Assembly: GCA_963170055.1 (NCBI GenBank)
Contig: CAUJGJ010000200.1
Span: 125,175-189,174 of the forward strand
DNA from: Halisarca cf. caerulea
Taxonomy: Eukaryota; Porifera; Demospongiae; Chondrillida; Halisarcidae
Direction: 5' to 3'
DNA length: 64,000 nt
A model generated the notes under the pieces. It had not been told where the DNA came from. It ran no database searches and worked only from the letters and a program-made list of their open reading frames with translations. A program made the position numbers and the translations under genes. Below, piece after piece: positions 1 through 8,455 of the stretch. Numbering within the stretch: the stretch's first letter is position 1; every line of letters starts with the position of its first letter.

Positions 1-1416
1 AACCCTAACCCTAACCCTAACCCTAACCCTAACCCTAACCCTAACCCTAACCCTAACCCTAACCCTAACCCTAACCCTAACCCTAACCCTAACCCTAACC
101 CTAACCCTAACCCTAACCCTAACCCTAACCCTAACCCTAACCCTAACCCTAACCCTAACCCTAACCCTAACCCTAACCCTAACCCTAACCCTAACCCTAA
201 CCCTAACCCTAACCCTAACCCTAACCCTAACCCTAACCCTAACCCTAACCCTAACCCTAACCCTAACCCTAACCCTAACCCTAACCCTAACCCTAACCCT
301 AACCCTAACCCTAACCCTAACCCTAACCCTAACCCTAACCCTAACCCTAACCCTAACCCTAACCCTAACCCTAACCCTAACCCTAACCCTAACCCTAACC
401 CTAACCCTAACCCTAACCCTAACCCTAACCCTAACCCTAACCCTAACCCTAACCCTAACCCTAACCCTAACCCTAACCCTAACCCTAACCCTAACCCTAA
501 CCCTAACCCTAACCCTAACCCTAACCCTAACCCTAACCCTAACCCTAACCCTAACCCTAACCCTAACCCTAACCCTAACCCTAACCCTAACCCTAACCCT
601 AACCCTAACCCTAACCCTAACCCTAACCCTAACCCTAACCCTAACCCTAACCCTAACCCTAACCCTAACCCTAACCCTAACCCTAACCCTAACCCTAACC
701 CTAACCCTAACCCTAACCCTAACCCTAACCCTAACCCTAACCCTAACCCTAACCCTAACCCTAACCCTAACCCTAACCCTAACCCTAACCCTAACCCTAA
801 CCCTAACCCTAACCCTAACCCTAACCCTAACCCTAACCCTAACCCTAACCCTAACCCTAACCCTAACCCTAACCCTAACCCTAACCCTAACCCTAACCCT
901 AACCCTAACCCTAACCCTAACCCTAACCCTAACCCTAACCCTAACCCTAACCCTAACCCTAACCCTAACCCTAACCCTAACCCTAACCCTAACCCTAACC
1001 CTAACCCTAACCCTAACCCTAACCCTAACCCTAACCCTAACCCTAACCCTAACCCTAACCCTAACCCTAACCCTAACCCTAACCCTAACCCTAACCCTAA
1101 CCCTAACCCTAACCCTAACCCTAACCCTAACCCTAACCCTAACCCTAACCCTAACCCTAACCCTAACCCTAACCCTAACCCTAACCCTAACCCTAACCCT
1201 AACCCTAACCCTAACCCTAACCCTAACCCTAACCCTAACCCTAACCCTAACCCTAACCCTAACCCTAACCCTAACCCTAACCCTAACCCTAACCCTAACC
1301 CTAACCCCTAACCCTAACCCCTAACCCTAACCCTAACCCTAACCCTAACCCTAACCCTAACCCTAACCCTAACCCTAACCCTAACCCTAACCCTAACCCT
1401 AACCCTAACCCTAACC
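1..1416. repeat. Terminal telomere repeat array, (CCCTAA)n / (TTAGGG)n
   Basis: About 236 tandem copies of AACCCT run from the first base, with the C-rich strand reading 5'->3', as expected at the left end of a chromosome. The array is perfect up to about position 1300. Near 1303-1321 there are two seven-base variants (AACCCCT), and regular repeats then continue to 1416. Variants confined to the inner edge fit a distal part that telomerase renews. The true end may extend beyond the window. Confidence 0.97.
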
Positions 1417-2252
1417 TTTGACCTTCCCTTATTAAAATAAGCCAAAAAAAATTTGACCTAAAATACTTATAAAAATTTTCGTAACCCTAACCCTAATTTT
1501 TGGAAAAAATGTTCTTAGATTCTTACAAAAAGTCCAAAAATGACCTTTAAAAAAGTGACCTTTAAAATGACCTTTGACCTTCAATAATAAAAATACACCC
1601 AATATAAAATGATTGACCTTTGACATGCCTATTGACCTTAGTAAAGCATAGTAAATTGATTTAAATGACCTTTACAATCTTTGACCTTAACCCTAATATA
1701 CTTAAACTTTTCCTAAAAATTTCTTGGAAATTAAAATATTGTTTTCGCATGTTTAATGCATGACAAACCTGCTCGTAAACAGTATTGAGCAATCGCACCT
1801 ATCTATGTCGCAATATACGCAAAAATGTATTATACGTATATTCACATACTATAAGAAAGAAGCCGTAACTCCGCCCACAAGTAATTTGTTAGGTCAAAAA
1901 CAAGTATGTCGCAATATCTTCGCATGGTCTATCGTATCCATATGTCGGAATTGCATAATTGCTATATTAATTAGCAGTGGTCCAGTTAAAGTGAGGATTT
2001 ATGTATCTCCTATACTGTGTATAATATGCAAACAATATATACGTCATTCTTAACGATATTCAATGCTAATTAACATACAATTAAAAAAATTCGGAAATAA
2101 TAACTTTTTTTTTGAATTTTTTCTTTCAAACGCCATTTTCTCGAAAATTAATTAGGGTTTACCCCCCATACATTAGGTCAGAATTAATCATTTTCAAAGA
2201 GCTATCGAATGATACCAATATTGTACCCTAAAGCCTTTGGGGGAAAGCCTGA
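1417..2252. repeat. Subtelomeric module, copy 1 (836 bp)
   Basis: AT-rich non-telomeric block between two telomeric arrays, present three times in the window (1417-2252, 4157-5032, 5214-6049). Its first 274 bp contains ten TGACCT hexamers, all in one orientation, and two internal telomeric scraps near 1483-1496 and 1687-1696. The middle carries a 97-codon open frame (1760-2053). The end contains an inverted telomeric scrap (TTAGGGTTTACCC, about 2153-2165) and a GCCTTTGGGGGAAAGCC stretch just before the next telomeric array. I recognise no protein or RNA gene in it. It resembles, in arrangement only, telomere-bounded subtelomeric elements of other eukaryotes such as yeast Y' elements. Confidence 0.9.
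1568..1580 (-). promoter_or_regulatory. Perfect DR1-type nuclear-receptor element in module copy 1
   Basis: The + strand reads TGACCTTTGACCT, so the G-rich strand reads AGGTCA-A-AGGTCA. That is the classical direct repeat with one-base spacing bound by RXR heterodimers, HNF4, COUP-TF and TR2/TR4 receptors. An imperfect relative (TGACCTTTGACAT) lies at 1614-1626, and single half-sites flank both. The match is seen directly; binding is inferred. Confidence 0.5.
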
Positions 2253-4156
2253 AACCCTAACCCTAACCCTAACCCTAACCCTAACCCTAACCCTAACCCT
2301 AACCCTAACCCTAACCCTAACCCTAACCCTAACCCTAACCCTAACCCTAACCCTAACCCTAACCCTAACCCTAACCCTAACCCTAACCCTAACCCTAACC
2401 CTAACCCTAACCCTAACCCTAACCCTAACCCTAACCCTAACCCTAACCCTAACCCTAACCCTAACCCTAACCCTAACCCTAACCCTAACCCTAACCCTAA
2501 CCCTAACCCTAACCCTAACCCTAACCCTAACCCTAACCCTAACCCTAACCCTAACCCTAACCCTAACCCTAACCCTAACCCTAACCCTAACCCTAACCCT
2601 AACCCTAACCCTAACCCTAACCCTAACCCTAACCCTAACCCTAACCCTAACCCTAACCCTAACCCTAACCCTAACCCTAACCCTAACCCTAACCCTAACC
2701 CTAACCCTAACCCTAACCCTAACCCTAACCCTAACCCTAACCCTAACCCTAACCCTAACCCTAACCCTAACCCTAACCCTAACCCTAACCCTAACCCTAA
2801 CCCTAACCCTAACCCTAACCCTAACCCTAACCCTAACCCTAACCCTAACCCTAACCCTAACCCTAACCCTAACCCTAACCCTAACCCTAACCCTAACCCT
2901 AACCCTAACCCTAACCCTAACCCTAACCCTAACCCTAACCCTAACCCTAACCCTAACCCTAACCCTAACCCTAACCCTAACCCTAACCCTAACCCTAACC
3001 CTAACCCTAACCCTAACCCTAACCCTAACCCTAACCCTAACCCTAACCCTAACCCTAACCCTAACCCTAACCCTAACCCTAACCCTAACCCTAACCCTAA
3101 CCCTAACCCTAACCCTAACCCTAACCCTAACCCTAACCCTAACCCTAACCCTAACCCTAACCCTAACCCTAACCCTAACCCTAACCCTAACCCTAACCCT
3201 AACCCTAACCCTAACCCTAACCCTAACCCTAACCCTAACCCTAACCCTAACCCTAACCCTAACCCTAACCCTAACCCTAACCCTAACCCTAACCCTAACC
3301 CTAACCCTAACCCTAACCCTAACCCTAACCCTAACCCTAACCCTAACCCTAACCCTAACCCTAACCCTAACCCTAACCCTAACCCTAACCCTAACCCTAA
3401 CCCTAACCCTAACCCTAACCCTAACCCTAACCCTAACCCTAACCCTAACCCTAACCCTAACCCTAACCCTAACCCTAACCCTAACCCTAACCCTAACCCT
3501 AACCCTAACCCTAACCCTAACCCTAACCCTAACCCTAACCCTAACCCTAACCCTAACCCTAACCCTAACCCTAACCCTAACCCTAACCCTAACCCTAACC
3601 CTAACCCTAACCCTAACCCTAACCCTAACCCTAACCCTAACCCTAACCCTAACCCTAACCCTAACCCTAACCCTAACCCTAACCCTAACCCTAACCCTAA
3701 CCCTAACCCTAACCCTAACCCTAACCCTAACCCTAACCCTAACCCTAACCCTAACCCTAACCCTAACCCTAACCCTAACCCTAACCCTAACCCTAACCCT
3801 AACCCTAACCCTAACCCTAACCCTAACCCTAACCCTAACCCTAACCCTAACCCTAACCCTAACCCTAACCCTAACCCTAACCCTAACCCTAACCCTAACC
3901 CTAACCCTAACCCTAACCCTAACCCTAACCCTAACCCTAACCCTAACCCTAACCCTAACCCTAACCCTAACCCCTAACCCTAACCCCTAACCCTAACCCC
4001 TAACCCTAACCCTAACCCTAACCCTAACCCTAACCCTAACCCTAACCCTAACCCTAACCCTAACCCTAACCCTAACCCTAACCCTAACCCTAACCCCTAA
4101 CCCTAACCCTAACCCTAACCCTAACCCTAACCCTAACCCTAACCCTAACCCTAACC
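2253..4156. repeat. Interstitial telomeric array between module copies 1 and 2
   Basis: About 1.9 kb of AACCCT repeats in the same orientation as the terminal array. It is perfect until about 3965. Then several seven-base AACCCCT variants occur (about 3967-4000 and near 4093), partly alternating with normal repeats, before the array meets module copy 2. As in the terminal array, variants sit only at the centromere-proximal edge, suggesting this tract was once a real chromosome end. An open frame of 593 codons (2209-3990) encodes only a Thr-Leu repeat and is an artefact of the repeat. Confidence 0.96.
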
Positions 4157-4307
4157 TTTGACCTTCCCTTATTAAAATAAGCCAAAAAAAATTTGACCTA
4201 AAATACTTATAAAAATTTTCGTAACCCTAACCCTAATTTTTGGAAAAAATGTTCTTAGATTCTTACAAAAAGTCCAAAAATGACCTTTAAAAAAGTGACC
4301 TTTAAAA

Positions 4308-4320
4308 TGACCTTTGACCT
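4308..4320 (-). promoter_or_regulatory. Perfect DR1-type element, module copy 2 (first)
   Basis: TGACCTTTGACCT on the + strand, that is AGGTCA-A-AGGTCA on the - strand. It corresponds to the element at 1568-1580 in copy 1. Confidence 0.5.
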
Positions 4321-4347
4321 TCAATTTTAAAAAAGTGACCTTTAAAA

Positions 4348-4360
4348 TGACCTTTGACCT
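4348..4360 (-). promoter_or_regulatory. Perfect DR1-type element, module copy 2 (second, duplicated)
   Basis: Same 13-mer 40 bp downstream of the first, produced by the 40-bp tandem duplication. Confidence 0.5.
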
Positions 4361-5032
4361 TCAATAATAAAAATACACCCAATATAAAATGATTGACCTT
4401 TGACATGCCTATTGACCTTAGTAAAGCATAGTAAATTGATTTAAATGACCTTTACAATCTTTGACCTTAACCCTAATATACTTAAACTTTTCCTAAAAAT
4501 TTCTTGGAAATTAAAATATTGTTTTCGCATGTTTAATGCATGACAAACCTGCTCGTAAACAGTATTGAGCAATCGCACCTATCTATGTCGCAATATACGC
4601 AAAAATGTATTATACGTATATTCACATACTATAAGAAAGAAGCCGTAACTCCGCCCACAAGTAATTTGTTAGGTCAAAAACAAGTATGTCGCAATATCTT
4701 CGCATGGTCTATCGTATCCATATGTCGGAATTGCATAATTGCTATATTAATTAGCAGTGGTCCAGTTAAAGTGAGGATTTATGTATCTCCTATACTGTGT
4801 ATAATATGCAAACAATATATACGTCATTCTTAACGATATTCAATGCTAATTAACATACAATTAAAAAAATTCGGAAATAATAACTTTTTTTTTGAATTTT
4901 TTCTTTCAAACGCCATTTTCTCGAAAATTAATTAGGGTTTACCCCCCATACATTAGGTCAGAATTAATCATTTTCAAAGAGCTATCGAATGATACCAATA
5001 TTGTACCCTAAAGCCTTTGGGGGAAAGCCTGA

Positions 5033-5213
5033 AACCCTAACCCTAACCCTAACCAATATTGTACCCTAAAGCCTTTGGGGGAAAGCCTGAAACCCTAACC
5101 CTAACCCTAACCCTAACCCTAACCCTAACCCTAACCCTAACCCTAACCCTAACCCTAACCCTAACCCTAACCCTAACCCTAACCCTAACCCTAACCCTAA
5201 CCCTAAACTGACC
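5033..5213. repeat. Short telomeric array with an embedded 39-bp module fragment
   Basis: Telomeric repeats resume after copy 2. They are broken at 5052-5090 by a second copy of the last 39 bp of the module (starting ACCAATATTG, matching 4994-5032), then continue to about 5206. The broken joint reads AACC/AATATT, where ACC is shared by the telomere repeat and the module, as in a microhomology-mediated template switch. The array ends at an ACTGACC junction into copy 3. Confidence 0.9.
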
Positions 5214-5221
5214 TTTGACCT
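5209..5221 (-). promoter_or_regulatory. Perfect DR1-type element at the telomere/module junction of copy 3
   Basis: TGACCTTTGACCT spans the junction of copy 3. Copies 1 and 2 have AACC in place of TGACC here, so only copy 3 has a perfect element at this edge. Confidence 0.45.
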
Positions 5222-6049
5222 TCCCTTATTAAAATAAGCCAAAAAAAATTTGACTTAAAATACTTATAAAAATTTTCGTAACCCTAACCCTAATTTTTGG
5301 AAAAAATGTTCTTAGATTCTTACAAAAAGTCCAAAAATGACCTTTAAAAAAGTGACCTTTAAAATGACCTTTGACCTTCAATAATAAAAATACACCCAAT
5401 ATAATAAGATTGACCATTGACATGCCTATTGACCTTAGTAAAGCATAGTAAATTGATTTAAATGACCTTTACAATCTTTGACCTTAACCCTAATACACTT
5501 AAACTTTTCCTAAAAATTTCTTGGAAATTAAAATATTGTTTTCGCATGTTTAATGCATGACAAACCTGCTCGTAAACAGTATTGAGCAATCGCACCTATG
5601 TATGTCGCAATATACGCAAAAATGTATCATACGTATATTCAAATACTATAAGAAAGAAGCCGTACCTCCGCCCACAAGTAATTTGTTAGGTCAAAAACAA
5701 GTATGTCGCAATATCTTCGCATGGTCTATCGTATCCATATGTCGGAATTGCATAATTGCTATATTAATTAGCAGTGGTCCAGTTAAAGTGAGGATTTATG
5801 TATCTCCTATACTGTGTATAATATGCAAACAATATATACGTCATTCTTAACGATATTCAATGCTGATTAACATACAATTAAAAAAATTCGGAAATAATAA
5901 CTTTTTTTTTGAATTTTTTCTTTCAAACGCCATTTTCTCGAAAATTAATTAGGGTTTACCCCCCATACATTAGGTCAGAAGTAATCATTTTTAAAGAGCT
6001 ATCGAATGATACCAATATTGTACCCTAAAGCCTTTGGGGGAAAGCCTGA
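5214..6049. repeat. Subtelomeric module, copy 3 (836 bp, diverged)
   Basis: Same length and order of landmarks as copy 1, with scattered substitutions (for example near 5254, 5405-5417, 5494, 5599, 5628, 5642, 5665 and 5866). The 97-codon open frame (5557-5850) differs from copies 1 and 2 at three amino-acid positions (S15C, T29K, T37P) and one silent site. That gives no sign of protein-level constraint. It is the oldest-looking copy and lies furthest from the end. Confidence 0.9.
5365..5377 (-). promoter_or_regulatory. Perfect DR1-type element in module copy 3
   Basis: TGACCTTTGACCT, preserved at the same place as in copies 1 and 2 despite other substitutions in this copy. Confidence 0.5.
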
Positions 6050-6615
6050 AACCCTAACCCTAACCCTAACCCAACCCCAAACCCTAACCCTAACCCTAAC
6101 CCCTAACCCTAACCCAAACCCTAACCCTAACCCTAACCCTAACCCTAACCCTAACCCTAACCCTAACCCTAACCCTAACCCTAACCCTAACCCTAACCCT
6201 AACCCTAACCCTAACCCTAACCCCTAACCCTAACCCTAACCCTAACCCTAACCCTAACCCTAACCCTAACCCTAACCCTAACCCTAACCCTAACCCTAAC
6301 CCTAACCCTAACCCTAACCCTAACCCTAACCCTAACCCTAACCCTAACCCTAACCCTAACCCTAACCCTAACCCTAACCCTAACCCTAACCCTAACCCTA
6401 ACCCTAACCCTAACCCTAACCCTAACCCTAACCCTAACCCTAACCCTAACCCTAACCCTAACCCTAACCCTAACCCTAACCCCTAACCCTAACCCTAACC
6501 CTAACCCTAACCCTAACCCTAACCCTAACCCTAACCCTAACCCTAACCCTAACCCTAACCCTAACCCTAACCCTAACCCTAACCCTAACCCTAACCCTAA
6601 CCCTAACCCTAACCC
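6050..6615. repeat. Degenerate then regular interstitial telomeric array
   Basis: Begins with irregular telomeric variants (AACCCAACCCCAAACCCT near 6067-6085, AACCCAAACCCT near 6111) and isolated AACCCCT units (about 6218 and 6478). Otherwise it is regular AACCCT in the same orientation as the terminal telomere. It ends in CCCC where the 12-bp composite repeat begins. Confidence 0.93.
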
Positions 6616-6747
6616 CGGTAACCCTAACGGTAACCCTAACGGTAACCCTAACGGTAACCCTAACGGTAACCCTAACGGTAACCCTAACGGTAACCCTAAC
6701 GGTAACCCTAACGGTAACCCTAACGGTAACCCTAACGGTAACCCTAA
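6616..6747 (+). repeat. 12-bp composite telomeric repeat, forward, 11 copies
   Basis: Exactly 11 units of CGGTAACCCTAA (132 bp) with no visible unit-to-unit variation. Each unit is one CCCTAA telomere repeat plus one CGGTAA hexamer, which differs from CCCTAA at two positions. The array passes directly into normal CCCTAA repeats. Confidence 0.95.
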
Positions 6748-6804
6748 CCCTAACCCTAACCCTAACCCTAACCCTAACCCTAACCCTAACCCTAACCCTA
6801 ACCC
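6748..6804. repeat. 57-bp telomeric spacer at the inversion centre
   Basis: Regular CCCTAA repeats between the forward and inverted 12-bp arrays. The turnaround reads AACCC-TTA-GGGTT, where the C-rich strand switches to the G-rich strand. This polarity (CCCTAA then TTAGGG) is the reverse of that expected from fusion of two chromosome ends. Confidence 0.93.
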
Positions 6805-7128
6805 TTAGGGTTACCGTTAGGGTTACCGTTAGGGTTACCGTTAGGGTTACCGTTAGGGTTACCGTTAGGGTTACCGTTAGGGTTACCGTTAGGGTTACCG
6901 TTAGGGTTACCGTTAGGGTTACCGTTAGGGTTACCGTTAGGGTTACCGTTAGGGTTACCGTTAGGGTTACCGTTAGGGTTACCGTTAGGGTTACCGTTAG
7001 GGTTACCGTTAGGGTTACCGTTAGGGTTACCGTTAGGGTTACCGTTAGGGTTACCGTTAGGGTTACCGTTAGGGTTACCGTTAGGGTTACCGTTAGGGTT
7101 ACCGTTAGGGTTACCGTTAGGGTTACCG
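6805..7128 (-). repeat. 12-bp composite telomeric repeat, inverted, 27 copies
   Basis: Exactly 27 units of TTAGGGTTACCG (324 bp), the reverse complement of the 12-bp unit at 6616-6747. The units look identical to one another. Together with the forward block this makes a large inverted repeat able to form a long cruciform or hairpin. Open frames across it encode only simple dipeptide or tripeptide repeats and are not genes. Confidence 0.95.
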
Positions 7129-7147
7129 TTAGGGTTAGGGTTAGGGG
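7129..7147 (-). repeat. Three G-strand telomeric repeats at the inner edge
   Basis: TTAGGG x3 plus one G closes the inverted array. The decayed 60-bp repeat region starts immediately after. Confidence 0.9.
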
Positions 7148-7443
7148 ACGTGTGGTGGCGTGGAAAATTGAAATATTCACCACAGGAAGTGTTCCCTTTG
7201 ATGTAAGACACCATGTGGAGATGTTGGAAGGTAAAATTTTCACGAAAAATTTATCCGTTGATGCAGGAGTCCATGTGCAGGCGTGTGAAATTGAAATTTT
7301 TATACAAAGAAGTAATCATTTTGATGTGAGAAGCCATCTTGAAGCGGGATAAATTATTTTTACAACAGGAAGTGTTCCTTTTCGTGCAGGAAGCCATGTA
7401 ATTTCATGGGAAATGGCAATTTTCATCTCATGATGTGTTCCCT
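7148..7443. repeat. Degenerate ~60-bp tandem repeat, left part
   Basis: The landmark GTTCCCTTTGATG and its variants recur at about 7191, 7251, 7312, 7373 and 7435, so the period is about 60-62 bp. Each unit also holds a CCATGTGGAG-like stretch, GTGGGAAATTGAAATTTTCA and CACAGGAAGT. Units differ a lot, indicating an old array. The array is split at 7444 by a mobile element and resumes at 8456. Confidence 0.85.
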
Positions 7444-7463
7444 TTAACCGTTAAACATTGCAA

Positions 7464-7479
7464 AGCCACTTAAGTGGCT
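7464..7479. repeat. Left subterminal palindrome of the TTAA element
   Basis: AGCCACTTAAGTGGCT is a perfect 16-bp palindrome 16 bp inside the left end. A near copy lies near the right end. It may be a transposase binding site, which is inferred from position. Confidence 0.7.
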
Positions 7480-8386
7480 CGCGCACATAAACTGCAAGTT
7501 CCAATTTTCTTCGTTGATTTTTTATATGTAAAGTTTAGGCCTAGTTTCTACTATTGATTGGCACATTATCTTATAGTTCGGTAGTAATGCGTTCTGTACT
7601 ATAGCTTAAACATTCTATGTAAAGATTACTGTTATACAAGTTATTCCTATGTATATACGTGTTATTTTCCTTATAATATGCAGTTATGCAAAGTTATATT
7701 CTAGTATACGGATTGTTCTTTACGGCAAAGTATAGAGAAGGGCAGTGAAGCGCCGGATTGTGGAGATAACCTCCTTGCAGGTCAAGGATATTCTCACACG
7801 CTCGTTCTTTGAGCTTCAGACAAGACATATTATCGTTTTGGAAGCTTTACAGGGGGATTTGACGTTCGTAGAATCGTCCAGATGGTGGGCCATCCGAGGA
7901 AATTTGTCCTTTACGTTTCTTGCATTTGTACTGGGACATAATCTCCTTTGCCAGCTTCAGTGTGCTCTTTCAATGTCGTCTTGAAGCACTGAAGAGATTT
8001 ACGCGTCAAAGTATGCAAGTTGATTAGACCGTCGACTAGGAAGTAGAAGAGACGCATTCACCAATGCCTTGACTTTTAGCTGCAACTTTTCGTTTTTGTT
8101 TCTGTCAATGTATTTTCAGTGTTAAATGTGTAGTTGCGTTGAATTTTGTAACGAAATGTTTACCAGCCGATTGATAACGTATGTATATACAAGTTTACAA
8201 ATTTAGGTACGTAGTACTTTCAGGTTTGGAGGCCAATACGAAGTTTTGCGTAGAAAATGGAACACCAAGACTTGTACGAAGATCTCACTAGCTACAAACT
8301 ACATTCGGGACAAGCTTGAAGTTTCCTACAAGTCAACAGAACAGCAGAAAACCGTTGGCAAAAATAACCTATTTTCACACCGCAAA

Positions 8387-8402
8387 AGCCACTCAAGTGG
8401 CT
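8387..8402. repeat. Right subterminal palindrome of the TTAA element
   Basis: AGCCACTCAAGTGGCT matches the left palindrome at 15 of 16 positions. It sits further from its end (about 49 bp) than the left copy does (16 bp), so the two ends are asymmetric, as in some piggyBac-type elements. Confidence 0.7.
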
Positions 8403-8455
8403 TTGGAACGTTCGCGCAAAATTTCAAAATGGGAATTGGAATGTTTAAGGGTTAA

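Larger units (their letters stand above)
4286..4364. repeat. 40-bp tandem duplication inside module copy 2
   Basis: Two adjacent 40-bp units, offset exactly 40 bp (for example TTTAAAAAAGTG at 4286-4297 and 4326-4337). Each contains a single TGACCT followed by a perfect TGACCT-T-TGACCT. The duplication doubles the DR1-like element, at 4308-4320 and 4348-4360. It is absent from copies 1 and 3. Confidence 0.93.
4157..5032. repeat. Subtelomeric module, copy 2 (876 bp, with a 40-bp internal duplication)
   Basis: By eye this copy matches copy 1 base for base except for one extra 40-bp unit in the TGACCT-rich part, which accounts for 876 versus 836 bp. The 97-codon open frame (4540-4833) is identical to that of copy 1. 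The near-identity implies a recent duplication or gene conversion between the two outermost copies. Confidence 0.9.
7444..8455. mobile_element. Non-autonomous piggyBac-like element with TTAA target duplication
   Basis: TTAA occurs at 7444-7447 and 8452-8455. Between them the ends are inverted repeats: CCGTTAAACATT on the left and CCCTTAAACATT read inward from the right (11 of 12 match). A 16-bp palindrome lies near each end. Removing the insert and one TTAA gives GTTCCCTTTAATGGGGGAAGCC, which rejoins the surrounding 60-bp repeat in register. TTAA targeting and CCC/CCG-starting ends are typical of the piggyBac superfamily. No transposase is recognisable in the 1,004-bp interior, so it would need one in trans. 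Two open frames inside (7745-7984, 8246-8455) match nothing I know. Confidence 0.85.

Noticed and set aside
1432..1626. 64-codon open frame on the - strand in modules 1 and 3
   Set aside because: Low-complexity translation of the TGACCTTT-rich repeat (GHFKGHFFKGHF). It is broken in length by the 40-bp duplication in copy 2.
1760..2053. 97-codon open frame present in all three modules (also 4540-4833 and 5557-5850)
   Set aside because: Conserved only because the modules are near-identical. Between copies 1/2 and 3 there are three amino-acid changes and one silent change, so no sign of protein constraint, and no recognisable domain.
2209..3990. 593-codon open frame encoding a Thr-Leu repeat
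   Set aside because: It is a telomere array read in one frame; only the first ~16 codons come from the module. No real gene.
6600..7147. Ancient telomere-telomere fusion site
   Set aside because: Polarity is CCCTAA then TTAGGG, the reverse of a fusion joint.
6476..7243. Open frames on the - strand encoding VTLT, RV and NPNG repeats
   Set aside because: Pure translation of telomeric and 12-bp composite repeats; low-complexity artefacts.
7745..7984. 79-codon open frame inside the TTAA element, and a second at 8246-8455
   Set aside because: No similarity I recognise to piggyBac transposase or any other family. The second runs into the right terminal repeat. Probably chance frames in a non-autonomous element.
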